Assembly: GCF_964204865.1 (NCBI RefSeq)
Contig: NC_135261.1
Span: forward strand, 16,306,001 to 16,370,000
Source: Styela clava
Taxonomy: Eukaryota > Chordata > Ascidiacea > Stolidobranchia > Styelidae
DNA: 64,000 nucleotides
Reading direction: 5' to 3'
In this document: positions 25,143 to 38,732 of the stretch, one piece after another
Numbering within the stretch: position 1 is the first letter of the stretch
Layout of the letters: each line of letters opens with the position of its first letter
The notes under the pieces: model-generated
Database searches by the model: none
Told to the model about the DNA's origin: nothing
Seen by the model: the letters and a program-made list of their open reading frames with translations, nothing else
Made by a program: the position numbers and the translations under genes

Positions 25143-26138
25143 CCATAAGATTTACATATTTATCCCGTTCCCGATTTATATATTTATATTCGTTCATTGT
25201 TAACCAATCGAAGGTATTTTTTATCTCCAATTCTTTTCTCATCTTCTATGCATCTCTTGTATCTGAAAAATGTCTGAAGAGTAGAATGTCCTTAATGCAC
25301 GAAGGCTAATAGAGTTCCAATAAATATCTCTTAAGTTTGGATCTGAATCCGGACGTCGTTTTCGAACTTTTGGTACTATTATATAATGTGTTCTATAATT
25401 GGGTTATTAAATTTTTCAAGTTATATGAATGGGCATGAGCTTATTAAACGAGTTCTCCCTCGTAGCATTGTAACAAAACCAAGTACATTACATGAAACTT
25501 TCATATTGTAAATGATCATGATCCACAGCTGAAACCAGTTGTTACCTCCATGTGACTCTTCATTGTTAAGTGAAAACTATAACTAAAAGGAATAAAAAGA
25601 AGTAAAACTTTGTTTGGGGCTACCATAGTTGGGAGACACGACAAACCGCGAGACTCGTAATAGTTTCATGCATAACAGTATGAACTTATCTGTTTTACTA
25701 TATCAGGGTTAAATACATGAAACAAAAAAAGTAAAACGGAGTTTTGTAAGGGAAATATGGGCAAATGACATCTGTTATTCCATTCTGATGTTTTCAAACA
25801 TATCCCGAATTACATGTCATGTTAGCTATATTAACAATGGCAATTCTGTGCTAGTACACGTGTTAACATGGATGTGATATCAAATGCATCAATAATAAAA
25901 TACGTTATTTCCTTTAACGGGGACAATGATATTATGTTGAATGATGATTTTCATGTCTGCTTGACGATGAAACATACACATTGTCGATCATCTATAATGT
26001 TATAGGTGGAGATATGATGATGTATAAGAAGGATATTCAAGTTTGACTGATTTATTTTTACTTTTTTAAAGTTTGCGGCATTTATTATGAAATAAAATAT
26101 TATACAATAAACATTTGTGAAGCTACGACTTGAATGAT
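25143..26138. other. Upstream region of the Ly6-sushi-vWA gene
   Basis: About 1 kb of AT-rich sequence without a supported gene; presumably contains the promoter and 5' UTR of the gene beginning at 26,139. Confidence 0.45.
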
Positions 26139-29100
26139 ATGCTTCTTTATAGTCAAAAAATCTTGGTATCGATACTTTTCGTATCTGTTGGGACAGTAAC
26201 AGGTAACATGAGGAGGGATTGTGTATTATTTCAATATATCAGCCCTTGTTGCCCTTTCTCCCCGTAGTCATAATAACAGACATATATATATATATATATA
26301 GCTACATAGTAGAAGGGAAACGATCCTTTTGTGAAGATATCGAAAACTTTATTCAAGTTTTCTGTGGAATACCACGTACATGTTTCAAGGTGAAATGTAT
26401 GCATTTGCCGTGATTTTAATGCTGAATGGGTGCGCCGAATAAGCTGATGCTTAGATCTAGGTTAGAGAATATGATCTAACATTTTTATTTTGTGATATCC
26501 AATTTTATATTTACAGGTATAAAATGTTGGACATGTGACAATGCCGAAAGTTTGGAAATGTGTAATAATCAGGGTAAACTGACGCAGTGCAATTCAGCAC
26601 AGGTTGGTTTGGTGATAGTACAAATCAAATATCATTCCTTCTGACTGATCTTTGTGTTGAAATATAAAAATGATAAATGTCTAAAAATATTTAAAAAGTT
26701 CATTAAGTGACAAGATACACAATAACAAAGGCGCCCCAGTCTATAACCAATCCAGCAAAATGAACTGTATGTAGTAAGGAATCCCCCGACAACAAAAAAC
26801 TAAATACAAATTTCAGGGCCGAAGGACTCATATATATGAATTAAAATTCCGTTCATTGGATTTCAAGTGAACCTTTATATATATATATTTCAATTTTAGA
26901 CGAGCTGTGGAATTGAAGTCAGAGGACTAGGATCGACTGAGAGAATGAATATTTACAAGTTTTGCAAACAAGAAACTGCTTGTTTAAATATGTTGGATCA
27001 GGTTGGTGATTTTTACATTAGTTATTAAAACCGTCGACATAAACCGTCAAAAACATCAAATGCTTCAACAACTTGTTCGTTGGTGCAGCATAACTTGAAA
27101 CGGTAGGGAAGTAATACGGCATGCAATCGATAGATATGGGTTGACATTATTCACACCGAAATATGTCAGTTTTATCGAAAATATACTGTTAATACTACTA
27201 AGTTCATTATAAACTTTTATTTTGGCCCAGAAGCTAAATTAAAATATGTGTGTTCGGTTTTTATCATTTGACGTTTGATACACCGCTCAAATATATTGTT
27301 ATTATACGAGGCGCTGGGAAGTCGCAAAAATCGCTTCTGATATATATACAGAAATCGTTGGTCAGCTGCAGAAGCATGTGGTATACCGTTTCACAGAGCA
27401 ATATTTTGTTGTTTTGCAATTTTGTCCTACAATGGCCGGAGGGATTAAATAATTAACTTCATAGCACCATTACTGTTATAAACATTTTCAAATGAACTTC
27501 TCCAAAATGGCCGTCGTGTTGGAAACATTCCAGTTATTGCTTCACAATGCAATATAGTTTTTCTTCAGTATAAGTTATTTTCTATATGAAAGTGGTAATT
27601 TAGCGCCAGGCTGATTGATTCAAAGATTAAAAAAGGCCTGTTTTCAAAAAGCATGGATCAACACTGCTTAAACTTTACAAAGCGGTTACGGATCAACTTT
27701 TTTAATGTGTACAGCAATGATTATAGTTTTAATAAACAACTATTGAAAAACAGCGGATCATTATTTCAAAAACTTGATTTATCATCTTATTAATGTGATA
27801 GTAAATAGCTAACTATTTTTGTTATTGTTAAAGAACTCTGGAACGCTACCTAACTGTAATCCATTTCCAAACAACGTTTGCCGCTGTTGTTGCCTTCGTG
27901 ATGGGTGCAATTCAAGGACGCTGGATTGTTTGAGACATGTAGGTGAGTTGCACTAATTCTATAGCAAGCAGACTTGTTTTCGATTATTTCACTATTCACC
28001 TATTTTTGGTTGTTAGGAGTTGCAGCTTTCAGTGGTGTTAAAACATTAACGAGGAATTACTTCTACCTGCGCCGATTCAATGATTAATTCATTTTCTTAA
28101 TATTGCAGTGCCACAATGTGATGAGAAACCATCGGTACCAATAAATGGTTTCGTAATTTGCAGCGATGCAACAAACATTGGATCAGTTTGTACATTCGGA
28201 TGCGAAGAAGGATATGTTATAATGGGGCCCACCACAATAACATGCATAAATGTTCAACAGAATGGAGGATCTCCTGTATGGTCGCAGGGGCCACCAATTT
28301 GCAAACGTAATTTGATAAAATAGCGCAGATAATGGCATCTCAAGATATTGATCAGATAGTATTAGTAGTAATATACAATATTGGTATCATTAAATATACA
28401 TTTATTATTTTTATATTAATATAACTTTGTCAACATATAAGCAACTTGGCTATCAATGTTTGAATTTGGGTTGGGGATGGAATAAAACTGCTGGGTACTT
28501 ACAATCAAGTAACTGCCTGATCATTTTCTAAGATAAACGAAATAAAATGGAGCAAAAATCCGTTTTATTTTAATCTAAACAAATATAAACAGATCCACAG
28601 AAAACGGATTAGAATATTTGTTGTTTTGAGAGCGTAATATTTGCACCGTTTTACATATCGAGAAATTCATCAATCTTGTGATCTTGATCTTGAACTTTTT
28701 GTTCCACAATATCGAATAAACTACTGCGAAGTACATTATCGCGATTTCATACACCCCAACGTATATTTGTATCATATATATATTTCAGAGACTCAATGTG
28801 GTACTGTCCCACCATCTCCTGTCAATGGAGAGGTGTTCTGCAATGGTAATATCATTGGTTCAAAATGTGATTTTGTATGTAATAACGAATACTTTCGAGT
28901 TGGAAGGAAATCAGTTACATGTATAGACAACGAAGAAGATTCGGACCCAAAATGGAACGGAAAAACTCCAATTTGTTACAGTGAGTTTGTATATTGCTGT
29001 TTCCATCCAGGTGCTGAATATTTTAAGTACCAAAGAATACAAAATCCGTTTGCCGCTGTAGCGAATCCGAGTTTTTCTCCAAAAATACACACAGAAAAAA

Positions 29101-32100
29101 AAGCTTCGTAACTTCAACTTGAAGTCTGAGCTCACTCGTGTATTTCTCAAAATATTTTGTTAACCCTGCATTAGTTGCTCAGCCGAATTCCCATAAGGGG
29201 TCAATGTTCAAATATATAGGCACGAAGGCCGAAACGAAGCAGTAACTAAGTTCTCGTAGTACCGGTAGTCTTCCTCATCAAAAACCTCCTGACTTTGCTG
29301 ACCACCATATCGCTGAAACGCGATCGCAGAACAGCCATACTGTGCGTAATTTTCAATTTCGAATGGGTCATCACGCGAAGCACATAACGCACAAAATTCT
29401 GTACTGATTTTCAATCAAAATTTAAGGGTGCGCGTTATACCCCAGCAATAAATAGTGGAAAATTTATACTAATTTTCAATTAAAAAGTAATACAGCTAGA
29501 TATACAGATTGTTTGTTATACTCGAAAAAATACGGTAAGTGAAAAACAAATGTCATAAAACCCACAGAATTTTTTAGCCCGGTAGCGACAACAATAATCT
29601 TTCACCACCGAAAATTTCCAAGCAATTTCCAACCAACAACAAAAAGAAGAAGAAGAATACCAACAACAATTTAAAAAAAAGATCCATAGGTCCACTTTGT
29701 GTGTGGTATCCAATGTCGCAGTACATGACAACAGAGTGTGTAGTGTAATACAATATATGGTTGAAGTGGGATTGATATGGTTACATTCGTCATTAGTTGA
29801 GGATCAACTTTTTAGACCAAATTATATGTTTCTGTGATCCGATTGCGGAACACAAATTTAAATGTGAGAAATTAATTTCATACACGATTTTCCGCTCTAC
29901 GCAAAAAGTATAGATATATATAAAATTTATTACAGAACAAAAATGTGATGCTGTCCTATGGGCTCCAACAAATGGATTTATGAAATGTTCGAATGAAAGA
30001 TTTGTCGGATCAATTTGTTCATTCCGTTGTGATTATAGATATGATCTTGTTGGTCACAGGAAATCTACTTGCATCATTAACTCATCAATTAAACAAGTAC
30101 AATGGAGAAATAAGCAACCGAAATGCATCCGTGAGATTCTTTATAATTTTTGGTATCCAGGCCGGATAGCAACTGTAAAAACAGCGACTGTTATAATGGC
30201 GACTTCATAATAGCGACACTGTCAAACTGTCAAAACAGCGACTGTCATAATGGCGACCGCATTTAAACAGCGACTGTTATGATAGCGACTTAACTTTTTG
30301 TACAGGAATGACAAAACAAAGTTAAGGTGTGGGGGATGGAAGGTGTGAGTTTGGGGGGGGGGGGGGGGTGAAAAAGTGCGCGTACGCGTAAGCCTTGGAT
30401 TTAATAAAGCAAGTGATGTCGCTGTTTTGACAGTCGCTCACTTGATTACGTCGTCATTATAACAGTCGCTGTTTTGACAGTCGCTATTTCGAACTCGAGT
30501 CTTAATTTTTCAATAAAAATGTGGCTACCACCTTTTCTTTTTATTATCTTATTGGTTGCGACAACATAGATCAAGTTGAATTTATAGTAGAAGTATAGAC
30601 TTTTAAATCTTGTCTTCAGTTTGGAATCAGAAAAATCATGTTTCATACATTGTTCGAAAAAAGATATTTTGAAACAAATATCACACACTGCTATAATAGT
30701 AGTCATCTAATTCTAATGAATTGCGTAATTTCTACTTTTACCACTTGAGAACTTGACTTCAAATAAATAATTTGTTCGGTCTAGTGATGGCTTGTGGGCA
30801 ATCATTTGTATTTTTGAAAATTAAGGAAAACTCTGCATTAGCATGCCAGCTACCCCTGAAAATGGACAGATGTTCTGTTCTGATAAAAGATACTACGGGT
30901 CTGTGTGTGCATTCCGATGCGATGAAGGTTATCAGAGAAATGGACCTTCACATACCAAATGCATTTCCAAAAATAAACTCGTTGATGAAGAACCGCAGTG
31001 GAACTTAGAAACGCCGGTTTGTAACAGTAAGAAATTGCAATTATTATATCAACATTCAAAAAACTTTCTTGTGCAACTTATTGATTGAAATTGGTAAAAT
31101 ATTGAAAATGTATATTGATTGTCCGCTATAGATAATATAACATTCAGTTGCCAACTGGTATGTCTTTATAGCAAATGGAATTTTCGCCTAAAAGACAGCG
31201 AAGTTCAGGTTAGTTTTATATTGAATTGAAATTATCTTTTCATCTTTGTAACAGTAAATACAACTCGATCAAACACCTTCTAAATTTGCTGTAAATCCGC
31301 ATTTTTCCTGTTTTTTTTCCAAAGTTGTTGGAAATTTGTGATCAGTTTTTATTTCATTGAGAGTCTATTTTGTTTGATGTTTTTCACTTCCTCTACAGCC
31401 TTCTTCGATATTAATAACTATGAATCATTCTGTTGCAGAAGCTGGGTGTCCAGAAATACGTCTTCAGTATGGAATAACAACATGTTCAGATGAAAATCGT
31501 ATTGGGTCAATATGCAAATTTACATGTACTTCAAAGGAATATGAACGATATCCAGAATCAAGAAATACAATATCATGTCAAAACAACTCCAATTGGTCAG
31601 AGGAGCCGCCTTGCTGTGCTAGTACGTTTTAGTGCCATTTACTTGTTTATTGTAAAATTTAGAAATCGCTAGATAGACATTTAAAGATCTATTTGTTTTA
31701 CGTTTTTTAGTTGTGAACTTCTGTTAAGTCACACTAGTTGCCTTCTTTCGTCTTATAAATTAATAATAATAATTGCACTTTTTTCTCTGATTTCTAATAT
31801 TTGTGAAAAATTGCAAAAATTTATTATAAGGAAAGTGCCCACCCTACAACCTAATGGATTTGGTCATACTGCTAGACTCGTCGTCTTCAATTGGTAAAAG
31901 GAATTGGAAAAAGATGATAAGTTTTGTTGATACTGTCGTGGAGTAAGTATTCAGATGTCAAAATCTTTATTATTATTCGTGTGTGTCCAACCTTAGTGCA
32001 AACTCCAACTTGCGTTTTCACAACATCCTGAACAACTGAGAAAAAGCTCAAGATAAATGAGATTTCCAACATTTAGCAATGCGATACCTAATCAGTGGAT

Positions 32101-33035
32101 GGCCGTCTGACCGTCTCTACTATCAAAGCTTTCTTCAAAGGCCCAAAATATTTCCGAGTCATAGAAATGAATTAAATGAAATATATATCAATAAAAATTA
32201 TTTAAATTGTATGCCCATTTCTTTTCATTCATTCCCTCGGTATATGCGCCTAGCGCATTTTTATACCAAAAGACAAATGCTTTTCAGCACCCAGATGTGC
32301 TCTGATAGTTTACGCACCATTGCTACAGATTTGGCAACACATTTTGCAGGCTGCCTGCGTTAAACTAATTTTTGAGATATATATTGTTAAATCAGTAACA
32401 TGATTGAGTTTAAGAATTATTCATTCAGTACAAATAGCGATTTTTAAAATTTCGACAAAATTTACAGGAGTTTAGAAGTTAAACTGATTTTACTTTCAGT
32501 GACACCTTACACATGTTGCTCTGCTCGGTATAATATTTTTAAAGCCTTCGGAATAACAGACTTCGTAGCCTAGATGCTCAAGTTTATTACACAGAATGTT
32601 GAAGGTTTACTGGTTCAACAATCATTCTAATTTTGATTTACCAATTTATATCGTTTGATTGAGTAACTTTTACATTAAAATGACAAACATGCTTTTCGTT
32701 TTAGTTTATTTGCTGTACAAAACGATTCTGTCAACTTCGGAATAATACGTTACAATGCAGAAATAGACGTTAAAACAAAAATTGATCTGAACAAATCACC
32801 AAAAAATGCTACAAGATTAAAAGAATTGATAGCAAAGATTCCTTACAATGGCAAAGGTAAATCTATAACGTAAGGCATGTATTTTTTAGCATACCGTCAA
32901 ATGCCGCAATACCTACCATACGCCGCTGCAGCATTTAAAACACAGATATCCAGAATACATCTAAACAGCATTAACCATCCGCAAAATCTTAGCTTCTTGT
33001 TTTCGAGATTTGGTTCACTTTCGCACCTTATAAGC

Positions 33036-33068
<33 letters not shown>

Positions 33069-33971
33069 TGTGCCACTTCATTTCAAGTAACCTGAAAGTT
33101 TTCATTAAGTCTTTTAATAATAATCTATCGAATTAGCGCGTAAATTCGGATTGCAGTCGAAAAATATACAAGTGACACAACAAAATCCTGTAGGTACACG
33201 AACGGGTGAAGCAATGACATATGTGCAAGAAAACATGTTCAGCTACGGAAGAGGAGACAGGCCCAATGCTCGCAATGTTCTTCTAGATATTACCGACGGC
33301 AAATCTCAGGATGACATTACAGAGCCTTTGAGAATCTTAAAAAAGAACGGTATCTCGGTAAGAAGTTTTATGGAGTGTATAAATAAACATATTTTGATGT
33401 CGAAGATTGAATTTTCGGTACTCCAGAAGTATGCACACCAAGATGTCGCACAACCTGAACCCTAACCTGGTACACAACCTGAGTTCAGGTTGTGCGCCAT
33501 CTTGGTGCGCATACTTCAGGAGGTCCGAATTTTCAATTAAAAATGTCGGCGATCAGATAGGATAAATAGAGTAGTAGGTATTGTATTTACATTTCAATTT
33601 TGTTACAATCATCCATTTAATGTGAGATCTATACGGAACGCGGTATTCTGCCACGAAAGTTGCAAATTGATACATGTTGCTGTTGGCAGCGGTCTCTCCT
33701 TCAGCGAGCACACAGGATTATAAAGAGTTGGAATGGCTAAAGCTAACCACCTTTTGCTAATATTATAACCGAGAAGTCAGTGTATGTTCTTTTTCAGACT
33801 TACGTGATAGCTGTGACATCAGTACTAAGTGCCTTTGATGAAATTTGGTTCAATGGAACCGACAATGAGCATCTCTATACTGTTGGAAGTTTCGCAGATT
33901 TGACTCGTGAATACGCAGAAGAAATAAGTTTGAATCTTTGTGGCGATCCATGTGAAGCCACAAACAATTAA
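26139..33971 (+). CDS. Secreted Ly6/uPAR - five sushi (CCP) - von Willebrand A protein, complete
   Basis: Thirteen coding exons, 643 residues: 26,139-26,202; 26,517-26,602; 26,900-27,001; 27,834-27,942; 28,109-28,306; 28,789-28,980; 29,936-30,130; 30,826-31,026; 31,439-31,621; 31,831-31,942; 32,705-32,856; 33,194-33,357; 33,798-33,971. Residues 1-21 are a signal peptide (MLLYSQKILVSILF...). Residues 22-120 form one Ly6/uPAR three-finger domain (CWTC start, CCCLRDGCN end). Residues 121-443 are five sushi domains, one per exon, each with six cysteines as in selectins rather than four. Residues 444-640 are a vWA domain with a MIDAS: D459-S461-S463 (LDSSSSIG), T533/T535 (GTRTG) and D566 (ITDGKSQDD). 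No membrane segment or GPI signal is evident. Module boundaries up to the vWA domain are phase 1. Exon 8 has the weakest acceptor. Likely an extracellular binding or recognition protein; it resembles complement factor B in sushi plus vWA but lacks the protease. Function not known. Confidence 0.9.
26282..26300. repeat. (TA)n microsatellite
   Basis: Uninterrupted TA dinucleotides in intron 1 of the Ly6-sushi-vWA gene. Confidence 0.9.
29200..29535 (-). mobile_element. Possible pogo/Tigger-like fragment in intron 6
   Basis: Contains GGGTGCGCGTTATACC and TATACTCGAAAAAATACGG, both reminiscent of pogo/Tigger-type terminal regions. Reverse-strand frame at 29,208-29,414 is open but unrecognised. Weak, based only on terminal resemblance. 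Confidence 0.25.
30166..30489. mobile_element. MITE with repeated subterminal motif in intron 7
   Basis: The left half has at least three spaced copies of CAGCGACTGT followed by ATAATGGCGAC or a variant; the right half has the inverse (ATTATAACAGTCGCTGTTTT and GACAGTCGCT). The central part has a G-run and GTGCGCGTACGCG. Outer ends are GATAGCAACTG and CAGTCGCTATTTC. Repeated subterminal motifs are typical transposase binding sites. No clear target duplication seen. Confidence 0.7.
33037..33069. repeat. (TA)n(TG)n microsatellite
   Basis: TA dinucleotides running directly into TG dinucleotides, in intron 11 of the Ly6-sushi-vWA gene. Confidence 0.9.
33418..33525. mobile_element. Palindromic MITE, family Q, intact copy
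   Basis: Left arm GTACTCCAGAAGTATGCACA then CCAAGATGTCGCACAACCTG; right arm CAGGTTGTGCGCCATCTTGG then TGCGCATACTTCAGGAGG. The two arms nearly meet around CCTAACCTGGTACAC. About 108 bp, essentially a perfect hairpin. In the last intron of the Ly6-sushi-vWA gene. Confidence 0.85.
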
Positions 33972-35204
33972 AATATTAATGTGGTTTCCACTCTACCAAT
34001 TCTTGTTGGGTTTCTACGCATATTAGGTATTTTTATCAGCGATGCACACGAATTGAATCGCCTATTTCTTATAAACCTGAAATGAAAACGAAACAGGGAT
34101 GCAGAAACTCTAACGTCACGACCGAGCTGCCAAAATAGGTTCCTGAATAATTATGGGAGTTGGCATTTGCGCAATTATTGTGTAATTACATAAGATATTT
34201 TGTTGAATGTCTAAATAGAACCATTCAACTAACGAGTATCGGTCGACAATACCAAGCTGCATAGAAATCGGATACATCGTTAATCACATAAGATAATTTT
34301 AGTCAGCGCAAATATGTAACATATTTTTTCACATGATTACTGATTTTTAATTTTAGGAATAGTTGAATTTCTCAGACCTGTTTAAACACTGTGTATTTAT
34401 TTAGCATGATATCATTGCATAATAGTAGTCATTTTGTAATCCACATCACGTGTCTTTATAATGTTGCAAAGAGCGTTTAGCATTAAAGCACTCTGACACG
34501 ATAACTGCCTTATTTTTAGCTCTCTCGCAAACAAGGATAAAGTAGATCAAATTTAATTTCAGTAATTGTAAACACTCACCTGCAAAAATTAATAAATTCA
34601 AACAACAGTATAGTCGAAACTAGGCTTCATTAAATACAGTAAATGTGCCAAGTTCGTACTATTCATTGAACTTTAAAACTTTAGGTCAGTTAAATAGGTT
34701 TATCGAAAAATGACTACACTTTTGACAAATTCTAAAAAAATCATAAATCATACAACTAATAGACTGTCAAATGATGTATAACAGTGTAACGCTTAATTGC
34801 GTGAAAGTGTTTCAATCTTAGATATGAATTAGGCCAAGATGTAAAGCAAACAACTCGCGCCCTTAAAAACAGAAATAATATTTACGAACTCCACTGATCG
34901 ACATAATAGTAAACGAGTGTTGACGCAAATGCAAAGGTGATGAATTCTTGATTAGTAGCAAAAGACTATACCAACTCAATTCTCAATGAGAGAATTACTC
35001 AATGAGAAAGTGTATTAGGGTCATAAGATACAAATCCGTGGTGCTATGAACAATTGTAAACCAATAATCGTTTATTCAAGATATATATAGGGACACGAAA
35101 TATAAAATGGTAAAAATCAGTATATATATATATATATATATATATATACGTTAATTACCTTTGAATTGTCATAAATAATGATCAACAATTTCTCCCCGGC
35201 AGAT
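33972..35204. other. Intergenic region after the Ly6-sushi-vWA gene
   Basis: About 1.2 kb, expected to hold the 3' UTR (AATAAA near 34,588) and spacer. Contains a (TA)n tract at 35,121-35,148. No gene seen. Confidence 0.45.
35121..35148. repeat. (TA)n microsatellite
   Basis: Fourteen consecutive TA dinucleotides, intergenic, just before the duplicated block. Confidence 0.9.
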
Positions 35205-35280
35205 GTGAAATAAACTAAACAATCATAGCTTTTCTATCAACAAATCAAGCTGATAATTATTCACAGAGGATATATTTTAT

Positions 35281-35388
35281 GGTGCTCCAGAAGTATGCGC
35301 ACCAAGATATCACACAACCTGAATCCTAACCGGTACACACATACTATGTCCAGGTTGTGCGCCATCTTGGTGCACCATGTAGGTCCAT
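35281..35388. mobile_element. Palindromic MITE, family Q, truncated right end
   Basis: Left arm GTGCTCCAGAAGTATGCGCA; right arm CAGGTTGTGCGCCATCTTGG then decayed. Absent at the matching position of duplication copy 2 (near 42,783), so inserted after the duplication or lost from copy 2. Confidence 0.75.
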
Positions 35389-37005
35389 GTAGATCCTTTT
35401 CTGACAGCAATGGATATACTTTACGCAACACTCAACTAAAATGATGCATTTTTGCGGTTAAGCGCTCATCAAAATATTACCTGTCCAAAGTCAACGCACT
35501 AGGTCACGACAGTAAAATTACGCAAGTAAATAACCTTATCATGCAGCAAAACGTAAGAATTGACCAGGTAAAGTAGAGAGCAGCGAAATAAAGTCAAACT
35601 CTAGCAACAGTCAGATATGTCCTGCATATGATCCAGTTTGGTCGCATGGTGAATTAAATTATTAAATGATGGAGTAGCTGCCTCCCACGTGTCACATATT
35701 CGATTTCACTTATAACTATACTTCAATGTAACCATATTGCTGAAAACATAAATTGTCGTGCTGTGTTTTCCCACGTGGCCATATTTTTGAGTTCTTAGTA
35801 ATCTTCGAGTTAATAGAAATCAAATATGACATTTCACGGAATGATATTAAGTACAAAATGGATACAATGTTACGATTTGAAATTAGATCTTTGCAACGTT
35901 GACCCACAGTTCATCTGGATGGTTTTCCCCGTGTTGTACAAATATTAACCGCGACAGACAGCAAATATACGCAGTTCTATTCTCAATACCTAGTTTGAAA
36001 CTATAGTTTCATCATATTATTTTGTATGCGGAGAAATTAAATACACACTCTGCGAAACTTTATATGTTTCTTTATTCTGTTTTTCAATGGAATTCACTTC
36101 CTTTTCAAAACTAAAACGTAGGGTCAACAGAATTTCAGTCTATTCTCAGCAGGGATCGCGTAGCTCAAGTAAGCGAGTTTGTTTGGATGGATGAAGAGCA
36201 GTCTCAAGTGACACGATTATAACTGAAGTGGTGCACAGTGAAAATCTCAGTGCGATATTCTATAAAGTAAGACCGAGTTGTTTTACTGAGGGTCACAAAG
36301 ATTATATGCCAGGTGATTTGAATTCATATTAACATCGTATCCGGAATATGCTTGATATGTAAGATTTGCCGAACTGATTCGTCGTTGATATTTGTCAAAC
36401 TACATTGAATATGGAGCCGATTTATCAACTTCTTTTTTGTTATATGCGTAAATATCGCGGTACCAATGTAAGATTGATAAATTGCACTTGAACAATGCGT
36501 CTTCATTCTCTTATACAACAGTCGAGGTGCATCGAATTTCCACCAAATTGTTGTTGGCGAACAGTTGCTGGCGAACATTTCGAATATTACAAATTTTAAA
36601 CTTCTAAGCGTAAACTTCTGAAGTGTATTTTCCAAACACTAATTTTCACTAATCTATACACCCTAACTATACCGTTACTTGCCACTTGCTTTTGAAAGAA
36701 CATTTCTCCCTTTTGGGCCACAACTCATTGGGCAACAAATTCTCATTAACATAAGCAATTGTGTGAACGACAGGCAGTAGTTTGTAAGGGGATTGACTCA
36801 ATTTTAAGTGAACTTGAATATATAAATTACTGAAAGAGAAAACGATCAAAATCTGACATCCCGCACAGAAAAATTATTCTATTATTGTGTTACGACTTAC
36901 GTAGTATAGTTGGACCGAATGAGCATTGCATTGATGTTGTATAATGCAACTGATTAACAGACGAAGATAAACAATTTGGTAAGTATGGTTGTGCGTTATA
37001 AAAAG

Positions 37006-37213
37006 GGCGCTCCAGAAGTGTGTGTACCAGTATGGAGGTAACTAATTTTGTTCGCTTATATTACATCAAGTTGTGTGAAGGGGCTGAAACCTATGAACAA
37101 GGGGTATACTCACTTGGCTAACACAGACAGTCCCCGAACTTGTAATAGAACTAAAATAAGAAAAATCGGAATAAAATTATAGCCTAACGTGGTACACACA
37201 CTACGGGAATACC
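37006..37213. mobile_element. Palindromic MITE, family R, copy 1
   Basis: Starts GGGCGCTCCAGAAGTGTGTG, ends CACTACGGGAATACC, interior AACCTATGAACAAGGGG. The matching site in duplication copy 2 (near 47,578) is empty, showing only an A-run before GTACC, so this copy inserted after the duplication. Confidence 0.8.
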
Positions 37214-38732
37214 AAAAAAGTACCACTATATTATAATAGCAAAATACATAATAGGCTTCCTATATTCCGCCAATGTCTTGTTGAATAAGGATTAAATAAA
37301 CGTTGAAGTGAATGAGTCAATAATCGTCCCCTTTCTGCTATTTTGTGTGTGCCATATTGCTGAATATATTGTAAGTCTTCCACTTCCTCAAATGACGGCA
37401 TCTAGCTTATTCATTTTGGTTCATTGCGTGTCAAAGTAGTTATTATTATAGTACTGAAAAGGCAGTTAGTTCGTATCGTTGCTAGTATGAAGCATATTAT
37501 TCAGAGCGGAATTTCCAAATGTGTAGCCTTATGTAGTACATTTATACAAGTAATAAAAGCTACTCATACAATCTGGATTCGTCAAATTTAAATATCCGAC
37601 AAGGTTTCATCGGACTCATTTGTGGTATTAAATATCTAATAAATATTTGATCTGTTGCAGACCTAAGTTTCAGATAACTGCACACACGCATACAATAAAT
37701 TTCCCACCGCTGCCAAGAAGCTCGGCTCTGTGGGTGCATTCCTTATTGAATCGCCAAAATATGAATTATTCATGCTTCATTTAATTTGATTATATAAATG
37801 CTGCAGCGTTTATTTAGGATTTATTCAAATCATACAATTCAGATCTAAGGCCTGGGTAATTTTTAGTCGCAAGTGTTGAAAATTCCTTGAAAAACTTGCA
37901 AAGTATCCGTGTATTACCTGAACAGCGAAAAAACAAATATTCTCAAACCATCAATGTTACGTCACATGACCGCTCAAACTTCCAAATTTAAATTCCAATT
38001 TCCTTCGAGTCCGCTTCTTCGCTCGCATGGAAAAATCGAATGGAAAAGGAAACTTTTGGAAATGGAAACTCTTATGCCACTGTTACCATTGCAAATAAAA
38101 TTTATCATACTATCGTTGAAGTGAGACAATAGCTCACGCATACTGCGGAAGTTATTGCTGGATCGTTTGTTAGTCTTGGCAGCGGCGAACCTTGCATTTG
38201 TTGCGTAATAATATACTCCATCGGGCTTGCCCAGACTCAAATACTGTATGCATATATTGTATTTTGCACGTTTACAATGCTGTATTATTTTTGTTTTAAA
38301 ACACATAACAGGTACTACATGAGACTGGTTTAAGGCAATTTTTCGGTCGATTTTTTACTGTTATTCCTTGATTACTTATGGACTGGCTAGCATGTGGATT
38401 TTGTTGTAACTTTGTGTCGGTATTGAAAGTGATGAGGAAAATTTTTCGAAACCAATCCAAAACTTCACCTGCTGATGTAGAAAATAATTGGTCATTCCAA
38501 GCGAGGAATATGCTGACCTTTCAGAATGTAGGGACTCCAATGCTCGCGAGTAGCTTTGTTCAGTTCAAAGGTGTAAAACACATCAACAAACCGTGTCACC
38601 GTGTAGTATTCATGTGCGGATGCGCCGAAATTAACGTAGTAGATAGTTTATACAGAGAAAGATTTATATATAAGACATGATTGATACAGGTCTGCCTATA
38701 TAAGTACATGTTTGTTATATATAAAAAAAATG

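Noticed and set aside
35716-35907. Open frame with a close match at 43,952-44,137, suggesting a conserved gene
   Set aside because: The similarity is explained by the segmental duplication; the two frames end differently and no domain is seen.
36324-36849. Two minus-strand open frames upstream of caspase 1
   Set aside because: The matching region in duplication copy 2 (about 46,780-47,150) has stops and indels, so the frames are not conserved.
38378-38680. 100-codon open frame as an upstream caspase exon
   Set aside because: No CARD, DED or other prodomain motif, and no counterpart in duplication copy 2.
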